NCBI RefSeq assembly: GCF_000330505.1
Contig: NW_004440286.1
Span: 101,810 to 120,652, forward strand
DNA length: 18,843 bases
From: Entamoeba invadens IP1
Taxonomy: Eukaryota; Evosea; Mastigamoebida; Endamoebidae
Direction of reading: 5' to 3'
Part shown: positions 8,792-18,520 of the stretch, piece after piece
Numbering within the stretch: the first letter of the stretch is position 1
Layout of the letters: each line of letters begins with the position of its first letter
Notes under the pieces: model-generated
Told to the model about the DNA's origin: nothing
What the model saw: the letters and a program-made list of their open reading frames with translations, nothing else
Databases searched by the model: none
Translations under genes and position numbers: made by a program

Positions 8792-11700
8792 TTACTTCTT
8801 ATAGAAAGTGTTCTTCTTTGGATTGGCATGATAATCGATTCGTTGATGGAAGTTGATCATAGTCACATTTCTTCGCAAAGTCACCTCTCTCTTACAGAGT
8901 CTATGGGGGTCCAAATAATCGAAGTATTGGCCATCTCTTCTATCCCAATCATTTGACCCTCCTTGTCGATGTTCTTCTGAGACATCTTCGGTGCTTTCAT
9001 ATTTCTCGACTGAATCATCTTCCGCAGTTTGAAATGGTTTCAAAGTTTCCTCTGGAGTGTCTTCCTCTCCAGACGACATGGTCTCACTCTCAATTTCTTC
9101 TTCTTCTTTCTTCACAAAGCTTTTATCAAGATGCATTTCCTTTGAAAAGTCGTTAAGGAGGATCTTATGATATTCTGCGTCATTCACTAAACTTGTTTGT
9201 CGTGTTGGTTCTTCCGACGACTTGGTCGAGGTGACGGGTGTAGTCACCGAATCGCCACCAAGTCGCGTTTTCTCAATTATATTGACATTCTTTCGTGGCA
9301 ATTTGATATCAAGAGTTACCCCTTTCCCCTGTTTCATATTCTCTTCGTCAGTCTTTGCTGATGTACTTCTGTTCACATCGAAGCTCTTCGGTGACACCAA
9401 CGCATCGGAGATGTTCTCGATGTTATTTTTATTCCCAGAATAGACTCTCCGTGTTCGGGTCTGATTCACACACACCTTCTTCTTCATCTTCGGACTTTGA
9501 CTCATCAATGGCGTCCGCGTCTTAGGACTCTTCCCTTGTGTTTTCACTTCCTTCTTCTTCGCAGAGAGCTCTTGCACCATCGGCGCTAACCACTCGATGA
9601 TCTTCGAAAAGACCGGCCGCTTCTCTGGCTTTTGGTGCCAACACATCTTGATGATATCTCTGTACACGCATTCTCGGGGTATCCCCACACGCTTCCCACT
9701 ACATACAAAGTTCAGTACTGAATCGCCGTCTCTAAATTCAATAATAGGATATGGGTCTCGTGTTAACCATATCTCTAACATACATATCGCAAATGAAAAC
9801 ACGTCACTTTTCAAGGTCAACTTCCCTGTTTTGTGGACTTCTAGAGTATTAGTATATTTATAACAATTATAGTAAGAATAGTATAATTATTCATAGTATA
9901 AATATAGTATTAGTATAATTATAATATAAGTATTATAAGTATTGTATTTAATCTATTAATTAACTAGAACAAACCAGGAGCCATATACAGCGGAGTACCG
10001 ATATCTCGAATGGTAATAGTGTTCGACGACTCTATGAAGGCTTGCGACGTTCCAAAATCACTGACCTTACAGACAACAGGGTCATACGGATTTTTCGAAT
10101 AGACCAACACGTTGTCTGTTTTCAAGTCGTGGTGAACGATATCGTTTTGATGCAAATAGCCCATTCCTAGTGCAATGTCTTGACAAAATCGGACTTTCAT
10201 GAGTGTACTGATTTTATTCAATTTAATGAATCGTCGCAAACTCCCCAAATTACAGAACTCGGTGACGATGCACAAGGTGTCCGGTGTCACGATTGTCCCG
10301 ATGAAATTCACAATATTTTGGCACCTCAATCTCTCCATCAATTGAGCTTCTTGTTCGAAATTTGGCATCAAGTCCTTTAAGTCTACCATGTCAGTCTTTA
10401 ACACTTTCACTGCTATTTCGACCTTTCGCCACTTGGCCCGATACACTATCCCAAACGTCCCTGCTCCGACGGGGGGTTGCTCTAAATGAACTTCCTCATA
10501 ATCAAGTCGCGTTGACACTTCACTCTCTGCGTTCAGCAAAAGATAGCTGTATATCTGTGTGGCATGCGACACCTTTATTTCATCGTCCGAAGAAGACGAG
10601 ATCCCCTCATCCTCTGTTGGCTCCGTCTGCCTCACAAATAAGTCCTCGTGATCCATAGACCTCCGCACATTCTTCCAATTGGCCCATTCAAGAGTCACTG
10701 GGATCTTCTTGTCTTTAATTATAGTTGTGCATCGAATTAAGACCTTAACCCTAACCGTGATAGTCTGTCCCCCTTTTAAACTCCCCATATATGGATCAAA
10801 AACTAATTCATATTTGTACTCCTCCCGACCATGTAAAATAAATGTCATACTCTCTTTCCTACAATTCGTAATACAGATCTTCGAAAACTCAACTTCATCA
10901 ACTTCGGGACGCTTTGTCGAGTCGTTAAACACTATACTTTTAGGGTTGAATGAAACGTAATTGTGCAACATATCTAAGTTGACATACACCTTTCCTTTCT
11001 TCTCAAATGGTACTACTGATCCTACAAAGGACATGTCATTCACTTTAAATAACATCCGCATCACTTTTGTCTTCGAATAGATCACAATAAAGAGAATGGT
11101 GTATAACAATACATACACAAAAACAAAAACGGCTAAATATATAAACAATACTGTGTATCGATACTCACACCCTTTCCCACGTTTGACTCGATAATTCGGA
11201 AGACATTTACAGTCTTTACACCCTTGACCTCCATCACACTGGATTGTTAATGTACTAATTATAGTATATTTTAATATATTAATTTTAATATATTAATTAT
11301 ATGGATTATATTATTTGAATTATAATATATTAGTTATAAAGTAACAAACCTCCTCACCAATATCAATCCGATCATTCCCACATAACACTTTGTAACACTT
11401 AAAGTCAGAACTCGTGTAATCCGGCAAACACTTGCAATCACTCCCACACCCCGTTGTATTTTCACACTCCTCTCCACTGTCGATTTGACCATTTCCACAC
11501 AACGAACAGTTACCATCTCGATATACATAATTTCCTTCACATACACACTGCCCTTTTGAAGTTGAACACACACCGGGAGAACAATACGCACACGAGATTT
11601 GAACAGAAAAAGGCGATGTTGAAAAAACATACAATGTTCCCAAAATCTGCAATACAACTTGAGCGGAAGTAGCACCACTTGCTACATCGACACACTCTTT

Positions 11701-12447
11701 ATTAGCGTTCTGTAACGCGATCAGACTATTTGGCCCACCAGTAGATAACGTGTAAAAATTGGAGTTGTTTGTATTGACTTTATACCACCTTCCTCCAACC
11801 AATTCGTTCAAGCAGGCGTTATCTCCGTAATAATTCTCGAATGTTTCAGTCATGCTCCTCGTAGTTTGGTCGGTGGATATTTCGTCAAGTGAACTTTCTT
11901 TAATAGTTAAGAGCACGCTATCTGTTCCATACATGAAGAGGACATAGTCCTGCTCCTTCAGTTTCAACGAGAAGGTGGTGTACCCCAAATAGAATGAGTG
12001 TAAACACTTTTCACACGATTCTTGGAGCACGATGTGTGTACTTTTAGTTGACGAGAATGTGTAGATCGCATTTTTCGTGTGAATTTTAAAGAAGTATCCT
12101 TTTGTGTTTTGCGAGTTCAGTGGCAATTGTGACGCACAGGGGTTATTCACAAAATAAGTCTCTTTGGGGTATGTAAGAGTCAGTAACGAGTGTATCACAT
12201 AATACGACGGCTTTTCCGTTAAAAAGGTCTGACATGTGAGAGGAGTTTCTATGACTCGCTCACAATAGATCCCTGAAAGATAATACTTGGGTAGACAGGA
12301 GGTACACGAAGGATAAAATCCTTTCGTTGAATCACACTCCTCACACTCCCCTGAAACACATTTAACACACGAAGAGGTACATGGATAGGAAGAGCTCAAA
12401 ATAACAAGAAATTGAAGAATCAATAACAAGTCGGTCTTCACTAACAT
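8792..12447 (-). CDS. Receptor kinase 2: Cys-rich ectodomain, TM helix, MSP-like domain, non-RD TKL-type kinase, long tail (3 exons)
   Basis: Exons on the minus strand are 12447-11350, 11238-9975 and 9840-8792, joining to 1137 codons (1136 aa). A signal peptide (~1-20) precedes a Cys-rich segment (23-63). Two related beta-rich modules follow (~102-184 and ~210-286; each starts N-x-C and has a [FW]-[FY]-K-[IV] strand). Then come Cys repeats of CGNGxIDxGEEC type: CGNGQIDSGEEC (317), CGNDRIDIGEEC (356) and CKDCKCLPNY. The membrane helix is ~394-420. A cytoplasmic MSP/ASH-like domain (~465-555) precedes the kinase (~615-886): GAGTFGIVY (624-632), IAVK (K644), VHHDLKTDN (D737), DFG (D760), APE (E788, split by intron 2). 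His-736 replaces the usual Arg of HRD, making it a non-RD kinase; other catalytic residues are intact. A ~250-residue acidic, Ser/Lys-rich tail follows. A TTG precedes the chosen ATG but is not a plausible start. Ligand unknown. Confidence 0.9.
9841..9974 (-). other. Intron 2 of receptor kinase 2 (134 bp), splits the APE codon
   Basis: On the minus strand the donor GTTTGT begins at 9974 and the acceptor CTCTAG ends at 9841. G + AA restores the Glu in YMAPEVHKTG. Position and phase are the same as intron 3 of receptor kinase 1. If retained, the protein stops three residues after MAPG. Confidence 0.95.
11239..11349 (-). other. Intron 1 of receptor kinase 2 (111 bp)
   Basis: On the minus strand the donor GTTTGT begins at 11349 and the acceptor CCAG ends at 11239, in phase 0. 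The join IDIGEE-CDGGQGC completes a third Cys repeat of the same pattern as the two before it and keeps the frame open into the membrane helix. Confidence 0.92.
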
Positions 12448-13072
12448 CAAACCGATGGTTTTACAGTTTGCTATACTAATAGGATAATAGTAGTATAATT
12501 AACTATATCAAATGCCATTTGGTTCCACCATTGAATATAGTTTGCTTTGTATTTGTTAATACTATCTTTATGTCCCAGAAATTGTTTTCTAACCTTTTTT
12601 GTAATCAAACCTATTTAAATAGTTTATTTAAATTAGTCTTTCTAGTTTCAATCACTATTTTAAACATAAATGAGAAAATTTACACTTTTTAATATATATT
12701 TTTCGTTTTTAAAAGCACATTATTTTTTACCAAAACTCTGATACTTTTCTATTGTTATTTTTATCTAATTTTGCTTACATTATCGGGTTTTTCGTGGAAA
12801 AATAGTTTTTCTTTTTCCCTTTTTACATTTTGTTTTGGTTATAATTATAACCCCAAATACCCCGTTTGTTACGACATTTTTCACTGATTATTGTACCGGT
12901 TTTATATAGCAACATACCCTCAGTTTTTAGAAAAACAAAAGAATAACACAATTTAATAAATATGAATAAATCCCGATATGTTGCATTAAAATTGCCTACC
13001 AAAAAAGACGCATCATTATTTCTATTTTTTAAAATTTCCTTGAAAAAAAAACAATCTCCCATTGATTTGAAC
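12448..13072. other. AT-rich region upstream of receptor kinase 2 up to the transposon
   Basis: It should hold the kinase 2 promoter at its left end, although no clear TATA-like or GAAC-like element stands out. The rest consists of T-rich runs. The small open frames here (for example 12962-13174, which reads across the transposon end) have no recognisable content. I see no RNA gene. Confidence 0.45.
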
Positions 13073-13080
13073 ATAACCAT
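13073..13080. repeat. Left target-site duplication of the hAT element
   Basis: ATAACCAT directly abuts the left terminal repeat. Its partner ATATCCAT abuts the right one, a 7 of 8 match. Eight bases is the length expected for hAT insertion. Confidence 0.75.
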
Positions 13081-13091
13081 TAAGGTTGACG
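13081..13091 (+). repeat. Left terminal inverted repeat of the hAT element
   Basis: TAAGGTTGACG is identical to the complement of 15761-15771. Beyond it the ends diverge (GAAAAA versus TAAAAT) but stay alike in their subterminal palindromes. Confidence 0.88.
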
Positions 13092-13438
13092 GAAAAAAAG
13101 GTAAAATTTATTTTACCTATTCCGGTATAAAGTATAAAATTTTACCTTTTTACCAAAAAAATACTAAAAAATAAAAATAAAAAGATCGTAAAAATTATTT
13201 AAAAAAAAATACAAAAATTAAATAATAATAAAAAAAACAAAAAAATAAATCGGCATTATTAATTAATTAAGACCAAAAAACAAACACGATTAAATCAACG
13301 GATAAATGTTTTTAAATGTGTTTAAACAATTAATTGTTATTTTTAAAAAAAATGTATTTCAAATAATAAATTTCAAATATTATAAATATATTAACAAGTT
13401 ATCTTGAATATTTAAATAGATCGAACTTAAATACAAAT

Positions 13439-15452
13439 ATGTGTGAGATCGAAAAAGAACCCAAATTAATGGATTACTTTACAGTGAATCCTACAGACAA
13501 AGATGAGTGCCTTTGTAATAATTGAAATTTTGTTTACAAACCAGTAATGAATAAATGGAAAAAGAAAGACAAATATCCGCTTATTCAGCATCTTAAACAA
13601 CAACACGAAGACATTCATAATTTAATTTACAATAAAAAAGATAAACATTTTGAAAAAACAGAAGGCACAAAACTTGACAAAGTAACAAAAGAAAATTTCG
13701 GTAAATGTTTAATAAAAATGATATCAGGAAAAATGTTGCCGTTTTCAATTGTAAAAGATGAATTATTTCAAATATTTTGCAAGACGATTTCAGATGGAAA
13801 GTACATTCCACCTGGAGTCGCAAAATTGAAAATAGAAATGAAACAAATACAAGAAGAGATAAAAAAGAAATAATGCAAATATTAAAAACTGAAAGATTGT
13901 CATGTATTTCGTTCACTTCTGATGGAAGAACATTTAACTGTCGTAACAAAGGAGAGACGAGTGCTTTTGCGTGTCATTTTTTAAACAAAAGTGGTGATGT
14001 ATGTGTTATGCTACTTTCTTGCCCAACACTTGAAAGGCCAATAACTTCAAAATCACTTTATGAAACGTTTTGTAAAATGTTATTTGAATATGATATTACA
14101 TTAAATGAACAAGATGGTGAAGTTATAATAGTAACAGACGAAGGAGCTAATATGATATGTGTTTTTGGAGATAGTTTATCCGAGTTTGCTCCAAATAAAC
14201 AACATGAATTTCTTCCAATAATAAATTGACTGAATTGCAATGCGCACAATTATCAGACCTGTATGAGAAATGCAATAGAAACTGTCATTGAAATAGAAGA
14301 TCAATTATCTTTATGTGATCGTATCGTTGCAAGGTTTAACAATAAAAAAGAAGACTTTGAAATATTACAATACGAATGTCTCAAAAAAGAAGAAAAACGT
14401 CGTATTCTTCCCAGTATCACTAATTCGACATCAACCACAAGAGAAAGTGAATATGATATTGATAATGATTATAGTAATTTGTTTGTTGGAAGAGTAGAAA
14501 CCAGATTTAATACTGTTTGTTTAATGATAGAAGGTGTTCTGCAGAAAAGACTCGGATTAGAGGAACTGTTTAAGAAAAACAGACATGTTGATAAACTAAA
14601 AATGCCAGATTTTGATTTACTTGAAAGCATTGTTGATGTATTAGAATTAATAAAAAATGAAACAACACTTCTTAGTGGTGAAAATTATTGCACATCTTCT
14701 TTTGTAATTCCTTCGGTTTTTTGTATATGTGAAAAACTTCGAGATAAAATGGATAAAGTTTGGATAAAAGTCGCCGTGGAAAATAGAATTGCTAAATGAA
14801 TGAAAAATTTATAGAAATAACCATTTTTGGAATAAAAACGGAATATTGTGTTTATTTAAAAGAATTAATATTTAAATTTGAAATTGACACCAAGAGACTT
14901 TCTATTGAAATGAAGTTCTATTTGGCGCTCTACTATTTCATGGAAAAACATCTACAAAAAGTAATAAACAAAGAGCAATGGGTTATTTCAACGTTGTTAG
15001 ATCCCCTTTATTCAACCAACACTTTCACTGGAGAGTTATTTGAAAAGAGCAAAACGATATTAAATAAATATATAAGTACCAATGAAAACACAACAACCCA
15101 AATCGTTGTTTCTGTTCCTCACACAACTGGTTTATTTCGACAACCTCATTATTCCGAGTTAGATTTATTTTTGAATAATAAAACTCTTTATAATTCAAGA
15201 GCTGTTACTGAACTTGGAAAGTGGTGGGTAGTTTATGGAAAACAAATGTATCCATAACTTTACGATGTGGCAATGAGATACATTTGTATTCCGGCAACAG
15301 AAACAACATGTGAAAGAGAGTTTTCGGAAATTAAGAGAATATTTACTGATGATCGAGTTAACCTATCGATTGATCCTTTTGTGTTCTGTTCATTTTTAAG
15401 GAAAAACGTTCAAATGATCAAAACTGTAACCACTTCCAAATCACAAAAATAA
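13439..15452 (+). pseudogene. hAT transposase pseudogene (BED finger, RNase H-like core, hAT C-terminal domain)
   Basis: A frame starting at the ATG at 13439 is broken by five lesions: TGA at 13523-13525, a 1-base loss in the A-run near 13860-13866, TGA at 14227-14229, a 1-base loss near 14790-14800, and TAA at 15255-15257. Across the breaks the parts are in hAT order. First is a BED-type zinc finger (ECLCNN, then HLKQQH at about 13583-13600). Next are TSDGRT (Asp at 13921) and VTDEGANM (Asp at 14137), the two core aspartates. Then AHNYQTCMRN follows the second TGA, VETRFNT lies near 14500, and the C-terminal signature CEREFSEIKRIF at 15309-15344 is followed by DDRVNLSIDPFVFCSFLRKN. Without the breaks it would code for about 670 residues, a normal hAT transposase length. 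The lesions mean no working protein from this copy unless some are sequencing errors. Confidence 0.9.
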
Positions 15453-15760
15453 ACAATATGAACTTATTTGTTTTTATGTTTTATGTTTTAAATAAAATGT
15501 TATTTAAAATATAAAAAACATTTATGTTTAGTTTGTTTCAAATTAAAAACTTGTTACCAAACAACTTTTTTTGCTTTAAGATAAATTAAATCAACAAAAG
15601 TAATTGCGATTACGTTTTATTTTGATTTTATTTTTGATTTGACCAAAAATGTATAACTTGAAAAAAGGTGCAGAATAAAACTGCTGGATCTAAAAGATCC
15701 ACCGAGGTAAAATTTATACTTTTTTACCAAAATGAAAAATATCATGGTAAAATAATTTTA

Positions 15761-15771
15761 CGTCAACCTTA
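15761..15771 (-). repeat. Right terminal inverted repeat of the hAT element
   Basis: CGTCAACCTTA is the exact complement of the left repeat and is followed at once by the duplicated target ATATCCAT. Confidence 0.88.
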
Positions 15772-15779
15772 ATATCCAT
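15772..15779. repeat. Right target-site duplication of the hAT element
   Basis: ATATCCAT differs at its fourth base from the left copy ATAACCAT. The change probably arose after insertion. Confidence 0.75.
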
Positions 15780-15938
15780 TCAAAACTTTTTTAAAAAATT
15801 TCCATTCAATTTTCAAAGACAATTCCTATTGCATTTTAATCGTTTGTGATTGACCTTCAAAGACTAATTTTCTGTATTATATTGGATAATAAAAATATTA
15901 TAATAGCCTCGATTACAAAAAATGAAGAACACAAAAAA

Positions 15939-16990
15939 TCAGATGAAATATTGTACTATCACATTCTCATAAACGTAGTCATCCCCTCCACAAGAGTCTG
16001 GGCAGACATAAATTGCAATAGTACCAAATTCGATATTAAGTTCGATGTCCAAATTAGTCGCATAAATAAATTGAGGAAGCAATTGCCATTCAAAAACGCA
16101 TTCTTTGCCGCACCTCTTACATTTCGGTATCGTGAGTTGCGTGTCCGTCTTAATCCATACCGGTTTCCCTCCAAATTTATATCGGAGAACTTGTGATGGG
16201 GCTTTCCCAATTTTTTCATAAAACTTCAGAAGCACAGGATCGGTGGCTTCTTGTGGAATGTCACTCTCCTTTGTTCCACTTTCCTTTTCCATCTCTTTCG
16301 AAGTGTTGATCATCCTTTGAACTTCCTTGTCCTCTGGTTCTTTTAACTCGCTTTCCTCTTCCGTTTCTATTAAATATTCAGACGCTTTTTGCCGTTTAAT
16401 AGCTCCTCCGCGGCCGTTCAACTTCCCTCGAACGTGGTCTGTCGGTCAGTGTATTCGTTATATAGTTTATTATTAATAAAATTATAATACCTTATTACTA
16501 CTACTAATTATAATAAATGTATTAATAACAATAGTAATAACAAACGGTGGGGTCTTCCACACAGCAATTTGTGAGTATCGAAGTCATACAATTTGTGAAC
16601 AACTCCACAGTAATAAGTGTCACATTTATCACATTTTGTAGTCGAAGGAAACCCACATATTTCACACATATTTCCTTTCACAATGCTCTCACAATAATCC
16701 TCATCATCATAGAGTGTCCCCATCCCAATTTGGTTTCGTAGAACCACAAATTTGAGGCAAAAAGGGCAGTGAAAGAGATATACCACGCGGTGGTATGCAT
16801 ATTCAAATTCGAGTGGAGCGTAGACCTGCACCATAAATAACATTTCTTTGTTACAATACGGGCACTTGTTTTTGTTCCCCACTTTGTCGCTTAACCAACA
16901 CGCCACTCCTCCGCACCGATTCATCAAAGGATTAACCCTATCGTCTTCATGAAGTTCATCGAGAAATCCGCATACCACACCCTCCTCCAT
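15939..16990 (-). CDS. PDCD2/TSR4-type protein (MYND zinc finger plus PDCD2 C-terminal domain), 2 exons
   Basis: Exons on the minus strand are 16990-16546 and 16438-15939, joining to 315 codons (314 aa; human PDCD2 has 344). The N-terminal half has the family pattern GGVACWL (about 28-34), CPYCNKEM, then VQVYAPLEFEYAYHRVVYLFHC (55-75). A MYND zinc finger at 109-144 fits C-x2-C-x7-C-x2-C-x4-C-x3-H-x7-H-x3-C exactly. After an acidic linker with many Glu/Lys, the PDCD2_C domain (about 220-314) shows VLRY, KPVWI, CKRCGKECVFEWQLLPQFIY and EFGTIAIYVCPDSC. PDCD2 and yeast Tsr4 are known chaperones for ribosomal protein uS5 (Rps2) in making the 40S subunit, so a ribosome-assembly role in the cytoplasm or nucleus is likely. 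The start is the ATG at 16990; the frame extends to 17086 without another ATG. The gene lies 92 bases downstream of the nucleotidase gene on the same strand. Confidence 0.9.
16439..16545 (-). other. Intron of the PDCD2-type gene (107 bp)
   Basis: On the minus strand the donor GTTTGT begins at 16545 and the acceptor GACAG ends at 16439. C + AC makes His-149, and the frame runs on into the PDCD2 C-terminal half. The intron sits between the MYND finger and the acidic linker, so it divides the protein by domain. Unspliced, the frame ends in a Leu-rich tail that is clearly artificial. Confidence 0.88.
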
Positions 16991-17082
16991 TAGTGTTATC
17001 TCTGTAATGAATTGAGATGAATAATTAGGGTTACACCATTGGGTTTCATACAAATAACAAGACTTTATTTCACCAACATAAT

Positions 17083-18039
17083 TCACTTAAAATCAGCAAA
17101 GACTTCTTTGACTACAGCAACAACTCTCTCGTGGAGTTTCCCATTGGTCGCTATGATCCCATTGTTGCGCGCTAAGCTTCTTCCAACAGTGAAGTCTAAG
17201 TCTCTTCCAAAGATATCGGTGACATTTCCTCCAGCTTCTTTCACTATAAGATACCCAGCTGCATGATCCCATATCTTTTCTTGATACTTCGAGTCGCGGG
17301 GAAGTCTTAAATACACATCAGTTCTGCCAGAAGCTACAGTCATGTACTTGCATTGCGAATCTATTCTTAATGGTTCTTTATTAGTTTTCAATAGTTCACT
17401 GATCTTCTTCGACTTGGATTGGTCGGAGTGCGACGCCTCGACGGACTCACAGAAAACGATGTCTTCAGTTTTGTCGGTTGTAGTCGCGTGAATCTCTTTT
17501 GTTATCGAAAGGTCACTCACTTTGTATTCTCTTGCGCCGCAACCAATTTGTGCAGCGACAATAATACCACCCTCAAAGTTCGGGCATCCAAGAACTCCAA
17601 TTTTGAGAACCCCATCAACCATGAAACCCAAACAGACCGCATACTGCTCACGTCGCAAAAATCCTAAAGTCCCATCAATCGGGTCTAATACCCAACAACG
17701 CCCTTTTCCACCTTCTGAAGCTCCCAAGTTGATCGACTTCTTAATCTCCTCATCAGTAAGACCAGTAACATGTTCTTTCACATGTTCCTTGACTTGTTCA
17801 AAGATTGCATCTGGTATTGCTTTTGTGTCTTCTTCTGCAACTATCTTATCATCTGGGAACGTTTTCGACAACTCATAGTTCACATAGGCTTGTACAGAGT
17901 AGTCACCAACAGTCACTGGAGACTTATCATTCTTAATCTGTGTCTGCGATTCTAAAGACTTTTTAGAAACACTTTGTGTGATGTTACACGAAGTTTGAAC
18001 AATTTTCAGCGCTAAGTCGTACTCCTTTTGGAATGCCAT
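17083..18039 (-). CDS. 3'(2'),5'-bisphosphate nucleotidase (HAL2/BPNT1 type)
   Basis: The 318-residue protein belongs to the Li+-sensitive, Mg2+-dependent phosphatase family (HAL2, BPNT1, inositol phosphatases). It should convert 3'-phosphoadenosine 5'-phosphate (PAP), the by-product of sulfate transfer, to AMP and phosphate. Motifs present: DKSPVTVGDY (38-47), VAEED (67-71, metal-binding Glu), WVLDPIDGTLGF (116-127, with D119, D122 and T124), and WDHAAG (257-262, metal-binding D258) followed by VKEAGG. The spacing, including the insert between VAEED and WVLDPIDGT, is that of the HAL2/BPNT1 branch, with some overlap in activity with inositol-polyphosphate 1-phosphatases. In Entamoeba, sulfate activation feeds sulfolipid synthesis, so clearing PAP would be a housekeeping need. 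The start ATG at 18039 is preceded by a good TATA-like box. Single exon, full length. Confidence 0.93.
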   Translation of the reverse strand: MAFQKEYDLALKIVQTSCNITQSVSKKSLESQTQIKNDKSPVTVGDYSVQAYVNYELSKTFPDDKIVAEEDTKAIPDAIFEQVKEHVKEHVTGLTDEEIKKSINLGASEGGKGRCWVLDPIDGTLGFLRREQYAVCLGFMVDGVLKIGVLGCPNFEGGIIVAAQIGCGAREYKVSDLSITKEIHATTTDKTEDIVFCESVEASHSDQSKSKKISELLKTNKEPLRIDSQCKYMTVASGRTDVYLRLPRDSKYQEKIWDHAAGYLIVKEAGGNVTDIFGRDLDFTVGRSLARNNGIIATNGKLHERVVAVVKEVFADFK

Positions 18040-18065
18040 ACTATTGAGACTTTTGAGTTGAAAGT

Positions 18066-18076
18066 CTTTTTAAATA
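18066..18076 (-). promoter_or_regulatory. TATA-like element of the nucleotidase gene
   Basis: On the minus strand TATTTAAAAAG lies 27-37 bases before the ATG. It is a close match to the Entamoeba core element GTATTTAAA and is the best promoter match in the window. Confidence 0.55.
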
Positions 18077-18319
18077 GTTAATATCTAATTATTTATAGAA
18101 TAACTAATATGACTTAATTATATGGTTTTTATTATAGTAAATGAACCTTTGAAATTAGAAATATTAGTTTTTAGTTCGTTTATACAAATTCATTTGAACT
18201 GGAAAACTCTTGTAAACAAAAGTATTAGTAATAATAGTAGTTCAATTTATAAATTAATTATATTAAGAAATAAAAATTGTATTATAAAATAATTAAAATT
18301 TTACAATTAAAAATTTGCT

Positions 18320-18370
18320 TTACCTTTATATATAAGGTATGTAAAAACATGAACAATTATCATGTTTTTA
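18320..18370. repeat. Two adjacent palindromes
   Basis: TACCTTTATATATAAGGTA (about 18321-18339) is nearly self-complementary. It is followed by an 11-bp perfect stem TAAAAACATGA (18342-18352) and TCATGTTTTTA (18360-18370) with a 7-base loop. GGTATGTA before the stem and TACATGCC at about 18383-18390 suggest a longer imperfect pairing. Confidence 0.7.
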
Positions 18371-18502
18371 TATTATGTAATACATGCCGATAAAGAACTG
18401 CTTCTGTCTTTTTAACCGCTTCCACTTGATTTTATAGATTTTAATAATATTAATATAATAAAATGTATGGTACTGTTTTCCATGAAGGCTGAAATGCACC
18501 GT

Positions 18503-18520
18503 TGGGACTTTTTTGTCCCA
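18503..18520. repeat. Hairpin TGGGAC-T6-GTCCCA
   Basis: A perfect 6-bp GC-containing stem encloses a loop of six T. ACC at 18498-18500 can pair with GGT at 18524-18526 to extend it. It is unusual in DNA this AT-rich. Confidence 0.7.

Larger units (their letters stand above)
13081..15771 (+). mobile_element. hAT-superfamily DNA transposon, 2,691 bp, decayed
   Basis: The element has 11-bp terminal inverted repeats, TAAGGTTGACG at 13081-13091 and its complement at 15761-15771. Their first five bases fit the hAT rule YARNG. They are flanked by an 8-bp target duplication with one mismatch. Inside each end are matching subterminal elements. A GTAAAAT-ATTTTACC palindrome lies at 13100-13117 on the left and 15746-15761 on the right. 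AGTATAAAATTTTACC (13131-13146) matches the complement of 15706-15720 except for one base. A hairpin TGGATCT/AGATCCA lies at 15685-15701. The single gene inside, a transposase, is broken. Mismatch in the duplication and several stops show that the copy is old and not self-mobile, though ends this intact could still be moved by a transposase from elsewhere. Confidence 0.9.

Noticed and set aside
12962..13174. A 70-codon plus-strand ORF
   Set aside because: It has an ATG but crosses the left end of the transposon, is mostly Lys and Ile from A/T tracts, and has no motif.
13080..15772. A piggyBac element bounded by TTAA at 13080-13083 and 15769-15772
   Set aside because: TTAA does occur on both sides, but the enclosed transposase has hAT features (BED finger, C-terminal ERxFS signature) and the 8-bp flanks match at 7 of 8 when the ends are set one base further in, with a YARNG start. 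hAT explains all of it.
16991..17086. A 32-residue N-terminal extension of the PDCD2-type protein
   Set aside because: It would need a GTG start; the family pattern begins soon after the ATG at 16990, and the extension would abut the upstream gene's stop.
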